From positions 186,001 to 250,000 of the forward strand of contig NZ_JBISCD010000039.1 of NCBI RefSeq assembly GCF_044386045.1: a DNA stretch of 64,000 bases. The letters run 5' to 3'. The notes under the pieces are model-generated. The model saw only the letters and a list, made by a program, of their open reading frames with translations, was not told the DNA's origin and did not search any database. The translations under genes were made by a program, and so were the position numbers. Shown here one piece after another: positions 26,290-35,631 of this stretch; the stretch's first letter is position 1, and every line of letters begins with the position of its first letter. This stretch comes from Thalassobellus sediminis (GTDB lineage: Bacteria; Bacteroidota; Bacteroidia; Flavobacteriales; Flavobacteriaceae).

Positions 26290-27516
26290 CTAGATATCTT
26301 TTAAAAGGTCATTAAAAGCTTTATTTACCAATGTTTTTTGTTGTTCAATATTTTGTTTAATATCTAAAACTAGATTATCATAATTATTTAGAATAAAATT
26401 TATTTTATCTGATATAATATTAACTATTTCTTTGTTTCTCCATAATTCAGGATTATTTGCCTCAATTATTAAATTACTTTGATTTAAATTCTCACCTATT
26501 ACGCCTCTATATTTCACACTGTATGCCAATGAAATTGATGGTTTTTCCATTTGAAATGTTGAAACAGATGCATGCATTCTTCCCGTAATAGTAAAAAGAC
26601 CATTCCCTAAAATAAATCTAGCGGCACCTTGATAAATTTTGTCTTTGATAAAGACAAGACCGTCAATATCATTTATATAATTTTCAAATTCATTGAGTAG
26701 TTCAGCTTCATTTCCATGAGGAGGAAAGGTATGAGCAAGAAAACATATTTTTTTGTCTTTCAATGCTGGGTTTGACTTTATTACTGAAATTAACTTTTTG
26801 AAAGAGTCAAAATAATCCTCCTTATTACTAGTATAGTATTTACCAAATAAGCCTGAAATTACAATACATATATATGAATTGGGTGTTAACTTAAACTTGT
26901 TTAATATTTCATTTTGATATTCAATTGATTTTTGTAGCGGTAAATCTAAAAAAGCTAAATCCCCACTTAATGTTATATTTTTTTTAATTCCTAAATCATT
27001 TTTTAAATAATCGAAACAAAATTTATCTCTTGAATAAATTTTACAACGTTGAGCTAGTTTTTTAAATATTAACCTATTAGGTAAAAAATTAAAAGGACCA
27101 ATGCTTTGTCCTAGCAGAACAACTTTGGTTTTATATGACCAAGAGTAAAATGATAATAGTAGTGGCCATACATGCTTTCCATAATACTCAGATAAATCAT
27201 CTCCTCCTAAAACTATTAACATGTCAAAATTTTCAGCGCCTTTGTTAGATAAAATCCTTTTAAGGGTTTGCAGCTTATTAAAAACAGGGATGTTACTTCT
27301 TTTATTAAATTTATCTTTATCATTAAATACTTTTAATATAATATCTTCATTAAGTTCCTTAAGTATCTGATCATATTCTGCATATTTATCAAGGTCTGAA
27401 TAAAATTCAACTTTTTTGTCTAACAAGTTATAAAGTTTGCTAATTGTTACAAGCCCCATCATACCAGAGCCGTAATTGTTTAAGTTTTTAAAATTTTTAA
27501 TTAAAATTTTTTTCAT
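26290..27516 (-). CDS. Polysaccharide pyruvyl transferase family protein (WcaK/AmsJ-like)
   Basis: This 408-residue protein of the PF04230 family has LNNYGSGMMGLVTI (about 12-25), DMLIVLGGDDLSEYYG, VVLLGQSIGPFN and IYSRDKFCFDYL. The C-terminal half carries LAHTFPPHGNEAE and NGLFTITGRMHASVSTFQ, where the His of GRMHA is the conserved one. The likely reaction is ketal pyruvylation of a sugar. Its start overlaps the end of the GH88/105-like gene by 20 bases. Confidence 0.83.
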   Translation of the reverse strand: MKKILIKNFKNLNNYGSGMMGLVTISKLYNLLDKKVEFYSDLDKYAEYDQILKELNEDIILKVFNDKDKFNKRSNIPVFNKLQTLKRILSNKGAENFDMLIVLGGDDLSEYYGKHVWPLLLSFYSWSYKTKVVLLGQSIGPFNFLPNRLIFKKLAQRCKIYSRDKFCFDYLKNDLGIKKNITLSGDLAFLDLPLQKSIEYQNEILNKFKLTPNSYICIVISGLFGKYYTSNKEDYFDSFKKLISVIKSNPALKDKKICFLAHTFPPHGNEAELLNEFENYINDIDGLVFIKDKIYQGAARFILGNGLFTITGRMHASVSTFQMEKPSISLAYSVKYRGVIGENLNQSNLIIEANNPELWRNKEIVNIISDKINFILNNYDNLVLDIKQNIEQQKTLVNKAFNDLLKDI

Positions 27517-28705
27517 GTAATATTATTTCGTTTTTAAATATGGACAATAGTAAACCTTGTGTTAATTCTGATTTATTATATTCTCTTGAATATAAATTAA
27601 TATCTTCAGTGTCACCAGAGGTATAATCGACATCTCCTTTTTTAGTTGTTAAAGGCTTTATGAAATGATAAAAATTATTGAAATCTATTTCTTCATTTAT
27701 AAGTGATAATGAGTAAAAAAGCATACAGGAAACTGAAGTGTCAATATGCCAGTTTTTTGAACTCCCCAAAAACTGACCCCAATAATGATTTTTTTTGAAT
27801 TTATTTAAATTTGGTTTTAGAAGGTTAAGCTCTTTAACAAATAAATTGTATGATGAATTATTATTAGAGTTAGTGTATTTTAAAGTAGCAGAAATGGCAA
27901 GTAAATACCATCCCATACCTCTTCCCCAATTACAAGATCCCATTGGGGTATTTTTATTTTTTAGGTCAATTGCATGAAATGGTATTCTATCATCGTTTAA
28001 ACCATTATTGATATAGAACGCAATTTGTTTATTTGATAATTCTATTAATTCACTTTTATCTAAAATAGTTGCGCATAAAAGTAGGAAAGGACAAATCATG
28101 CCTAATGTATCTACATATTGGTAATCTAGGTAGGGTCTGTAAAGAATTATTCCATATTTAGGGCTAATATTATTTATTAACCAGTTAATTATTATTTCAC
28201 AGGCATTTTTATACTTAGAATTTTTATTTTTTTTATAAAGTTTAACAATTACAACTCCCATTGTAACTTGGTCAATATATTTGAGAGTGTTTTGTTTTTC
28301 AATAAGTTCAATTACAAATTTGTTTGTGATACTCTCCAAATAGAGTAATGTTTTTTCATCGTTTACAGAGTCGGCATAATCAAATATACCATTGAGTAGG
28401 TAACCCTTAGGAAAACTGTTCTTTAATCGGTTGTTTTTTTTAAGTTTTAAATTAATTTCCCTTACTAAAACTATAGGAAAGAAAGTATTATCAGCTAAAG
28501 ACATTTTTGGTGTTTCATTTTTTGAAGAGATTAGTGCACTCTTCAAAACTTTCTCTTTGAATTCAAAATCAGGAGTGTTATTATTTAACATACCATATTT
28601 TCTAGTAATTTTTAAATTCAAATAAGGCTTTATCTCTATAATATAGAATATGAGTATTATAATTATACATATAATGAGTAGGAATACAAGTAAGGGTATT
28701 AACAT
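27497..28705 (-). CDS. Membrane-anchored GH88/GH105-like glycoside hydrolase family protein
   Basis: This 402-residue protein has one N-terminal membrane helix (about 3-25) and then an alpha/alpha-barrel-like domain. YVDTLGM (197-203) matches the segment with the catalytic aspartate of unsaturated glucuronyl/rhamnogalacturonyl hydrolases (Asp199 here). NWGRGMGWYLLA (259-270) matches their conserved (A/G)RGNGW block, and IDTSVSCML (321-329) the following Asp-x-Ser region. The Asn of RGNGW is Met here, so activity may be changed. GH88 and GH105 enzymes remove the unsaturated uronic acid left by polysaccharide lyases. In a biosynthesis operon it may trim or edit a uronic-acid glycan. Confidence 0.72.
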   Translation of the reverse strand: MLIPLLVFLLIICIIIILIFYIIEIKPYLNLKITRKYGMLNNNTPDFEFKEKVLKSALISSKNETPKMSLADNTFFPIVLVREINLKLKKNNRLKNSFPKGYLLNGIFDYADSVNDEKTLLYLESITNKFVIELIEKQNTLKYIDQVTMGVVIVKLYKKNKNSKYKNACEIIINWLINNISPKYGIILYRPYLDYQYVDTLGMICPFLLLCATILDKSELIELSNKQIAFYINNGLNDDRIPFHAIDLKNKNTPMGSCNWGRGMGWYLLAISATLKYTNSNNNSSYNLFVKELNLLKPNLNKFKKNHYWGQFLGSSKNWHIDTSVSCMLFYSLSLINEEIDFNNFYHFIKPLTTKKGDVDYTSGDTEDINLYSREYNKSELTQGLLLSIFKNEIILHEKNFN

Positions 28706-28712
28706 AAAATAT

Positions 28713-29837
28713 TTAATTTAATAATAAAGTATCAAAAAAGTTCTCAATTTCATTAATGTTATTTTTCTTTTGAAGATCTTCTGACCTTTTTTTTACTTTT
28801 ACTTTGTAATTATTAATAGCTACAGTATTACTTAGTAATTCTTTTAAACCTTCATAGAGTGCTTCGTCAGAATTGTCGACTATTTTTCCGTACAAACCAT
28901 TAACTAAAATTTCTTCCATACCAGCGCAATTTGTTGTAATAACAGGTGTCCCAAGTAATATGGATTCTGTAACGGCAGTGCTAAAGCCCTCTTGGTATGA
29001 TGAGCAAACGAATAAGTCACACTTTTTAACATACTTATGTGGGTTGTTTTTAAAACCTAGTAAAGTAATATGATTTTCTAATTTTTCATTTGCAATTATG
29101 CTAGAAAGCTTTTCTTTGTGTTCGCCTTCTCCAATTAAATAAAAATGAAAGTTAAAATTTTCTTTAACCAGTTTAGCAAGTATATTAAATAGTCTTATAT
29201 ATCCTTTCTGATTTGCTAATCTACCAACCGAGCATAAGTTTATATTGTTTTTAGTTATAAAAGTTATATCGTCTACATTTTTGTTTCCATCTGAAATTAT
29301 TAAATTAATGTCTACTACATTATGTATAACATGAAGTTTATTTTTGTCTAATGCTGGGATTTTTTTTTGTAAAGATTTTAAGGCTGTTTGAGAAACCCCA
29401 ACAATAGCATCATATTTTAAATAAATTTCATTCATTTCTTTTTTAGATTTAAATAATTTTTCAATATTAAAACCATTTAAATCGACATGTACCCATGATA
29501 CAGTTTTTGTGTGTTTTACATTACAACCACCTACAATACGTGTTGGTACGCCTTCTAAATACGCAACAATAAGGTCGTATTCATCCTTGATAATATTATT
29601 AAATAAATTTTTTGGACTGAATAATTTTTGTATCAGAGACCAACCTCTAAATACCTTTTTAAACACGTATTTATGCTTTATTCTATTTGAAAGAATTTCT
29701 TTATTAATACCTTCTTCAAATATTGTTAATAGTATTATTTGATATTTATTTACATCTAAACTATTAATCATATTTACCAAAACCTTTTCAGCACCGCCAC
29801 CTCTTAAATCAGGATGTACAAATAAAATTTTTTTCAT
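28713..29837 (-). CDS. Glycosyltransferase family 4
   Basis: This 374-residue GT-B enzyme opens with ILFVHPDLRGGGAEKVLVN, has VSWVHVDLNG in the acceptor domain and LCSVGRLANQKGYIRL at the start of the donor domain. CSSYQEGFSTAVTES follows, with the E-x7-E residues, and then PVITTNCAGMEEIL. The glycine-rich opening is typical of GT4 enzymes that add GlcNAc or GalNAc-type sugars in capsule loci, but the donor cannot be fixed. It lies 7 bases before the GH88/105-like gene. Confidence 0.9.
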   Translation of the reverse strand: MKKILFVHPDLRGGGAEKVLVNMINSLDVNKYQIILLTIFEEGINKEILSNRIKHKYVFKKVFRGWSLIQKLFSPKNLFNNIIKDEYDLIVAYLEGVPTRIVGGCNVKHTKTVSWVHVDLNGFNIEKLFKSKKEMNEIYLKYDAIVGVSQTALKSLQKKIPALDKNKLHVIHNVVDINLIISDGNKNVDDITFITKNNINLCSVGRLANQKGYIRLFNILAKLVKENFNFHFYLIGEGEHKEKLSSIIANEKLENHITLLGFKNNPHKYVKKCDLFVCSSYQEGFSTAVTESILLGTPVITTNCAGMEEILVNGLYGKIVDNSDEALYEGLKELLSNTVAINNYKVKVKKRSEDLQKKNNINEIENFFDTLLLN

Positions 29838-29848
29838 TTTGATAAATA

Positions 29849-31369
29849 TTAGAGTGTTTTATTTAGGATTGGTACTTTTTGTATTGTAGATATTAATAAT
29901 TCTTTTTCATACTTGGTCATTATAAATTTGCTAAATACAATGTAAATTATTGAATAAACAACTAAATTTAAAATTAGTACTAAAACATTCTTATTTGGTA
30001 AAAAGTAATAATTTATTAAATAAAAGCAAAGCGCAAGTATTAAAGAAAGAAAGATAGGACTAATTTCTTTGTAATACCTTTTCATATCTAGATTTGCTTT
30101 ATTTATATAAAATGGTATTATTAATATTCTTTCAAGAAGTAAAAAGAAAACAGTGACAATAATCATTTCTAAAACTCCAAATTTTTGTACAACAAAAAAA
30201 CCAATTACAACGCCTAATATTGTTAAACTTAAAAGTAGTTTACCTCTAAAAACTAATAAGTTTTTTGCTTCTAGAATATTATTAGCAAAGCCTTGACTTA
30301 AAGTAGGTGTCAAACCAAACATTATAACAATAGCGTAATAATAGGCCATATTATATTCTTCACCAACCCAAAAATAAATAAAATCTTTTCCTACAATAAT
30401 AAAGCAGCCAAGAATAAATAATAAAACAAATAAGATAATTCTAGAAATTTTTATGAATAGGGATGTGAGTTCCTGTTTTTGTATATTGGATACAGTTACT
30501 TGCATTGCTCTAGGTAAAAAAACAGAGGAAATAGCTGATGAAAAAGCACCATAATAATTACCCAATGTGCTACCTACAGCATATATTGCTACAACTGTAG
30601 TAGAATAATAAAGCCCAATAATTAATTGCCCAAATTGCCATCTAAATAGATGAATTAAAGAAAACACAAACAGCCAGATAGAAAAACTTAATATGTTAAC
30701 AAACATTTTCTTATCATATTTATGCATTTTTATTCGAACATTTAGTATTTTAAAAACTATGTATGCATTAACAAATATCATAATTATATTAAGCACAGTG
30801 TCCATTATAACTAATGAAACAGAGTCTCCACCATATATTAGTATTGCTAAAACCAGAACACTTCTAAATACATATTTGAAAATATTAATTGTTTTTGGTA
30901 AAATAAATAATTCATGTCCAAAACAAATACCTGCAAAAGCCCCTCCAGGAGCAGAAATAGCGAGGTTGAATACTAAAATTAGTATCATTAACTTGGCTTT
31001 TTCTAATTGATCTGAAGTTAAGGTTTCTCCATATAAACCTTCAAGATTATAATAAAATGTTAATCCTACAATGGTTACTAAAAGCGATATAAAAGCATAC
31101 ATTATAAAGCTATGTGCTAAAAAATTTTCTTCACCAATCTTATCTTTTGTAGCATGAAATTTTGCAACAAATCTAATAACAGTTTTATTAAGTCCAAAAT
31201 CTAAAATAGTTATATAACCAATTAATGCTCCTATCATGGTATATAATCCATATTCCGCACTACCTAATGAACGAATAATAAAAGGTGTGAGCAATAATCC
31301 AACAATATTTGTTAGGAAGATGCTAACATAAGATAAAGCAGCACCTCCTTTAAGTTGATTCATTTTCAT
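29849..31369 (-). CDS. Wzx-type lipid-linked oligosaccharide flippase
   Basis: This 506-residue polytopic membrane protein has about twelve to fourteen helices and the opening GGAALSYVSIFLTNIVGLLL, typical of the PST/MOP superfamily polysaccharide flippases. RSLGSAEYGLYTMIGA follows, another family block. It moves the undecaprenyl-linked repeat unit from the cytoplasmic to the periplasmic face, ahead of the EpsG-like polymerase. Its start overlaps the last base of the TviB-like gene. Confidence 0.9.
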   Translation of the reverse strand: MKMNQLKGGAALSYVSIFLTNIVGLLLTPFIIRSLGSAEYGLYTMIGALIGYITILDFGLNKTVIRFVAKFHATKDKIGEENFLAHSFIMYAFISLLVTIVGLTFYYNLEGLYGETLTSDQLEKAKLMILILVFNLAISAPGGAFAGICFGHELFILPKTINIFKYVFRSVLVLAILIYGGDSVSLVIMDTVLNIIMIFVNAYIVFKILNVRIKMHKYDKKMFVNILSFSIWLFVFSLIHLFRWQFGQLIIGLYYSTTVVAIYAVGSTLGNYYGAFSSAISSVFLPRAMQVTVSNIQKQELTSLFIKISRIILFVLLFILGCFIIVGKDFIYFWVGEEYNMAYYYAIVIMFGLTPTLSQGFANNILEAKNLLVFRGKLLLSLTILGVVIGFFVVQKFGVLEMIIVTVFFLLLERILIIPFYINKANLDMKRYYKEISPIFLSLILALCFYLINYYFLPNKNVLVLILNLVVYSIIYIVFSKFIMTKYEKELLISTIQKVPILNKTL

Positions 31370-32649
31370 TATAACCGATTACAATTTAAGTCTTTTAAAA
31401 CACCTTTAATATCATACAAAACTCCATTAGATTTTAATAAACTTGAAAAATTTTCTTTAAGAAAATCATTATGAGCTACACTTAATATTATAGCATCAAA
31501 TTTGGTATTAGGTTTTTTTTGTATTGTATTCAAGTTATATTCTTTTTTAACTATTTTAGGATTTGCCCAAGGATCATATATAGTAACTTGAGTTCCAAAA
31601 CTTTGAAATTGATTAATTATATCTATTGTTTTAGTATTTCTTACATCTGGACAATTTTCTTTAAATGTAATCCCTAAAATTAAAATTTCAGCTTCTTTAA
31701 TGCGAATATCATTTTTAACCATGAGTTTGATAACTTCAGAGGCTACATATTGCCCCATGCTATCATTAACCCGTCTTCCTGCCAAAATAATCTCTGGAAT
31801 ATACCCTAGTTCTTGTGCTTTTTGAGCCAAATAGTAAGGGTCTACACCAATACAATGCCCACCTACTAATCCAGGTTTAAATGGTAAAAAATTCCATTTT
31901 GTTCCAGCAGCTTCTAATACAGCATGAGTGTCAATATCCATAAGGTTAAAAATCTTAGCTAATTCATTTACAAAAGCTATATTGATATCGCGTTGTGAGT
32001 TTTCAATAACTTTAGCAGCTTCTGCCACTTTAATAGTAGGAGCAAGGTATGTTCCTGCAGTAATAACACTGGCATATAAATTAGTTACTTTTATACCAGT
32101 TTCTGGAGTAGAACCGGCAGTTACTTTTAATATTTTATCGACGGTATGTTCTTTATCTCCCGGGTTGATACGTTCTGGAGAATAGCCTGCATAAAAATCT
32201 TTATTAAATATTAATTCGCTAATTTTTTCTAAAACTGGAACACATTCATCTTCCGTTGCACCCGGATATACTGTTGACTCATAAATTACTATATCTCCTT
32301 TTTTAAGGACTTTTCCAACGGTTTTACTTGCTTTAAATAGAGGTGTTAAATCTGGACGATTATTTTTATCAACAGGAGTAGGAACAGTTATAATATAATA
32401 ATTGCAATCTTCAATGTCTTCTAAATTTGATGAACAAAATAACCCTTTATTTGTATTGTTGGTAATTTTTAAAACTGCTTTTAAAATATCTTTGTCTATT
32501 TCAAGTGTTACATCAAGACCAGATTGTAACTCATTAAGCCTTTGGTTGTTAATATCAAATCCAACAACAGCATATTTTGTTGCAAAAAGTCGTGCTAAAG
32601 GCAGTCCAACATAACCCAACCCAATAATGGCTATTTTATCTTTTTTCAT
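31369..32649 (-). CDS. tviB: UDP-N-acetyl-sugar 6-dehydrogenase (TviB/WbpO-like)
   Basis: This 426-residue nucleotide-sugar dehydrogenase has the NAD site IGLGYVGLPLA (9-19), ESTVYPGATE (124-133) and the catalytic cysteine in GGHCIGVDPYY (Cys266). The closest remembered relatives are VipA/TviB and WbpO, which oxidise UDP-GlcNAc or UDP-GalNAc to the uronic acid. With the TviC-like epimerase two genes upstream, the pathway to UDP-GalNAcA is complete, as in Vi antigen synthesis (the family knowledge is established; use in this strain is inferred). The symbol reflects similarity only. Confidence 0.85.
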   Translation of the reverse strand: MKKDKIAIIGLGYVGLPLARLFATKYAVVGFDINNQRLNELQSGLDVTLEIDKDILKAVLKITNNTNKGLFCSSNLEDIEDCNYYIITVPTPVDKNNRPDLTPLFKASKTVGKVLKKGDIVIYESTVYPGATEDECVPVLEKISELIFNKDFYAGYSPERINPGDKEHTVDKILKVTAGSTPETGIKVTNLYASVITAGTYLAPTIKVAEAAKVIENSQRDINIAFVNELAKIFNLMDIDTHAVLEAAGTKWNFLPFKPGLVGGHCIGVDPYYLAQKAQELGYIPEIILAGRRVNDSMGQYVASEVIKLMVKNDIRIKEAEILILGITFKENCPDVRNTKTIDIINQFQSFGTQVTIYDPWANPKIVKKEYNLNTIQKKPNTKFDAIILSVAHNDFLKENFSSLLKSNGVLYDIKGVLKDLNCNRL

Positions 32650-32654
32650 GATTC

Positions 32655-34034
32655 TTATTGACCAATTGAATAATATATAAATCCTATTTTTTCCATTTCA
32701 GATTTGTCTAATAAACTGCGACCATCAAAAATGAAAGCCGGTTTTTTCATATTTGCGTATATCTGCTTCCAATTATAAGTTTTAAACTCATCCCATTCTG
32801 TCATTATAGCTACGGCATGCGCACCTTTTAAAGCATCATAGGGGGACGATGAAGTGCTTAAACCAGCTTCATTTTCTTGTTCTGTTCTGGTATTCAAATA
32901 GTTTAAATCGGTTTGAATTTTAACATAAGAAACTTTGGGGTCGTAAACAGAAACTTGAGCTTGTTCGCTTAGTAAATGATCTGCTACATAAATAGCAGCT
33001 GATTCTCTGGTGTCGTTCGTGTCTTTTTTAAAAGCCCAACCAAGCATACCAATGGTTTTTCCTGAAACTGTATTATATAAGGTTTTTATTAAACGATCTG
33101 AGAAACGTCTCTTTTGATGGTCGTTCATGATAATAACTTGCTCCCAATAATTGGCTACTTCATTTAGATTATAACTTCTAGCTATATATACAAGGTTTAA
33201 TATATCTTTTTGAAAGCAAGAGCCACCAAAACCAACTGAAGCTTTTAGAAACTTTGATCCTATTCTAGAATCCATACCAATTGCTTTAGCAACTTCGTTA
33301 ACATTAGCGCCTGTAAGTTCACATAATTCTGATATAGAATTTACAGATGATATACGTTGCGCTAAAAAGGCATTAGCTGTAAGTTTTGATAATTCTGAAG
33401 ACCATAAATTTGTTTTTAAAATTTTATCATTTGAAACCCAACTACCATAAACTTTAGCTAAACTATCAATAGCTTCTTCAGATTCACCACCTATTAAAAC
33501 ACGATCTGGGTTTAATAAATCTTGAACTGCTGTTCCTTCAGCTAAAAATTCAGGGTTTGATAAAATATTAAAATTAATATCATTTCCCGTATTATGTAAT
33601 ATACTTTTGATAGCTTCAGCGGTTCTAACAGGTAAGGTTGATTTTTCAACAACTATTTTATCTGTTTTTGAAACCTCTGCAATATTTCGAGCACATAATT
33701 CAATGTACTTTAAATCTGCTGCCATCCCTTTTCCTTTTCCATAAGTTTTGGTAGGGGTATTTACAGAAATAAAAATCATTTCAGATTCATCTATAGCCTT
33801 ATCTATATCTGTAGAAAAAAATAAGTTCTTGTTTCTTGTTTCACTTACAATATCTGCTAAACCAGGTTCATAAATGGGTAGCTTAGATAAATCTGCATCA
33901 TTCCATGCAGCTATGCGTTCTGTATTAATATCTACAATCGTTACTTTTATATGCGGATTGTTTTTTGCTATTACCGCCATGGTTGGTCCCCCTACGTAGC
34001 CAGCTCCAATACAACAAATGCTGTTAATTCTCAT
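32655..34034 (-). CDS. ugd: UDP-glucose 6-dehydrogenase, animal-like subgroup
   Basis: This 459-residue enzyme has CCIGAGYVGGPTMAVIA (7-23), EKSTLPVRTAE (130-140), SNPEFLAEGTAV and the catalytic cysteine in GFGGSCFQKDI (Cys273). GGPTMA and the CFQKD block are those of the eukaryote-like Ugd subgroup found in many Bacteroidota. It makes UDP-glucuronic acid from UDP-glucose with two NAD. It sits between the TviB- and TviC-like genes, giving the locus two different uronic acid donors. Confidence 0.92.
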   Translation of the reverse strand: MRINSICCIGAGYVGGPTMAVIAKNNPHIKVTIVDINTERIAAWNDADLSKLPIYEPGLADIVSETRNKNLFFSTDIDKAIDESEMIFISVNTPTKTYGKGKGMAADLKYIELCARNIAEVSKTDKIVVEKSTLPVRTAEAIKSILHNTGNDINFNILSNPEFLAEGTAVQDLLNPDRVLIGGESEEAIDSLAKVYGSWVSNDKILKTNLWSSELSKLTANAFLAQRISSVNSISELCELTGANVNEVAKAIGMDSRIGSKFLKASVGFGGSCFQKDILNLVYIARSYNLNEVANYWEQVIIMNDHQKRRFSDRLIKTLYNTVSGKTIGMLGWAFKKDTNDTRESAAIYVADHLLSEQAQVSVYDPKVSYVKIQTDLNYLNTRTEQENEAGLSTSSSPYDALKGAHAVAIMTEWDEFKTYNWKQIYANMKKPAFIFDGRSLLDKSEMEKIGFIYYSIGQ

Positions 34035-34038
34035 AATT

Positions 34039-35034
34039 CTATAAATTTCCCCAATACCAAGTAACAGCTTCTTTTAAGCCTTTACTGATGTTGTATTTAG
34101 GTTTGTAATTTAATAATTCTTTTGCTTTATTTATTGAGGCCAATGAATGAGCGATATCACCAACTCTATTTTCTCTGTACTTGATTTCAACATCATTAAT
34201 TTTTTTATCAAATTTAGATAAATAGGTTTTTAATAATTTTGTTAATTCTGTTAAAGTGGTTCGTTCACCGCATGCCACATTATATATTGTGTTTAACGCA
34301 GCTTCATTAGAAGTTGTTATGGCAAGTATATTCATTTGAATAACATTATCTATATAAGTAAAGTCTCTGGAGTAACTGCCGTCTCCATTAATTATAGGAG
34401 ATTCATGATTAATAAATTGCTTTACAAAAAGAGGGATTACTGCCGCATAAGCACCATTAGGATCTTGTCTTTTTCCAAAAACATTGAAATAACGAAGACC
34501 TATAATATTAAAATTATATGTGGTATGAAAAATATTAGCATATAATTCATTTACGTATTTTGTTATAGCATAAGGAGAAAGTGGGGTGCCAATAGTGTCT
34601 TCTACTTTTGGAAGTGCTTCATGATCTCCATATGTTGATGAGCTAGCGGCATAAATAAAACGCTTAACTCCAGCGTCTCTTGCTGCAACTAGCATATTTA
34701 AAAAACCAGATATATTAACGTTATTAGTAGTTATTGGATCGTTTATCGATCTTGGTACCGATCCTAATGCTGCTTGATGCAAAACAAAATCTATGTTTTT
34801 ACAAGCAATAGCGCAATCCTTTAAATTACGAATATCTCCAGTAATTAATTCAAAGTTTTTGTCCTTTAAAAAAGGAGTAATGTTTTCTTTTTTTCCTGTC
34901 GAAAAATTATCTAAACAAACAACATTTATATTGTTTGACAATAATTCTTCACACAAATTTGAACCAATAAAACCTGCCCCACCTGTTACGAGAATACGTT
35001 TATCTTTTAAAATTTCAACTTGCTGGTTAGTCAT
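34039..35034 (-). CDS. tviC: UDP-N-acetylglucosamine(-uronate) 4-epimerase, TviC/WbpP-like
   Basis: This 331-residue extended SDR enzyme has the NAD site TGGAGFIGSN (17-26), HQAALGSVPRSINDP (86-100), SSSTYGD (131-137) and the catalytic Tyr155 and Lys159 in YAITK. HQAALGSVPRSI is a hallmark of the WbpP/TviC/VipB group, which interconverts UDP-GlcNAc and UDP-GalNAc or their uronic acids. It is the first gene of the 35034-20485 operon. I found no TANNTTTG box close upstream on its strand. Confidence 0.88.
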   Translation of the reverse strand: MTNQQVEILKDKRILVTGGAGFIGSNLCEELLSNNINVVCLDNFSTGKKENITPFLKDKNFELITGDIRNLKDCAIACKNIDFVLHQAALGSVPRSINDPITTNNVNISGFLNMLVAARDAGVKRFIYAASSSTYGDHEALPKVEDTIGTPLSPYAITKYVNELYANIFHTTYNFNIIGLRYFNVFGKRQDPNGAYAAVIPLFVKQFINHESPIINGDGSYSRDFTYIDNVIQMNILAITTSNEAALNTIYNVACGERTTLTELTKLLKTYLSKFDKKINDVEIKYRENRVGDIAHSLASINKAKELLNYKPKYNISKGLKEAVTWYWGNL

Positions 35035-35631
35035 TTAAATATTGGGGGTTGATTAACAGTAGCAAATATTAAAAAAATAAATGTAATTAAGATAACTATT
35101 ACATTAAGGTTTCGTTTTTACCGATGAAATTCAAGTTTTTGTTAAAATTATCGATAAAATATTTTTTTAGAAAAAGTTTAATGGATATTATGACTTGATT
35201 GCTGAATAATGAAACTAAAAAGCTAAAAATAATCAAAAATCGATGAGTTACATAATTTCACTTTGAACTAAATGATAAAATGTATTTAACCGTTTTTAAA
35301 TACTCTTTTAGCGAATTACATAAATCAACAGATGGTACTTTAAAAAGTATTGTTAAATTTGTATCATCAAAACCAAGATTGAATTGATTAATAGCATATT
35401 AATTTAATAGTTTATTGATAATTAAAAAATAACATACAGACTTAATCTAACCCTCAATTTTAGATTAGACATATTTTAAATTATCATTTTTCTATTTATA
35501 AATTAAGTTTTAAAACTATAATTTGAAACAATTTTGTTTTATGTACCATAAGAGGAAAACCTTGAAAAATTTTAAAATTTAATTTTATTGTCTATGTGAC
35601 GATATTGATTCGTTGTGTCTAAAAAAAGGGA
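35035..35631. other. 597-bp divergent intergenic region between the two main capsule transcripts
   Basis: This AT-rich region holds no convincing gene. It carries a TTATCGATAA palindrome (35148-35157), the same core as in the 15960-16398 gap, a plus-strand TAAATTTG (35354-35361) that fits the -7 consensus, and a 35-codon frame at 35280-35387 that I do not trust. Promoters for both tviC (minus) and the pglE-like gene (plus) must lie here; the plus-strand leader would be long (about 270 bases if 35354 is right), leaving room for leader-level control. Confidence 0.55.

Noticed and set aside
35280..35387. 35-codon frame (MYLTVFKYSF and on) in the large promoter region
   Set aside because: No signal peptide, no known motif, and the putative -7 box at 35354 lies inside it; a chance frame in AT-rich DNA is more likely.
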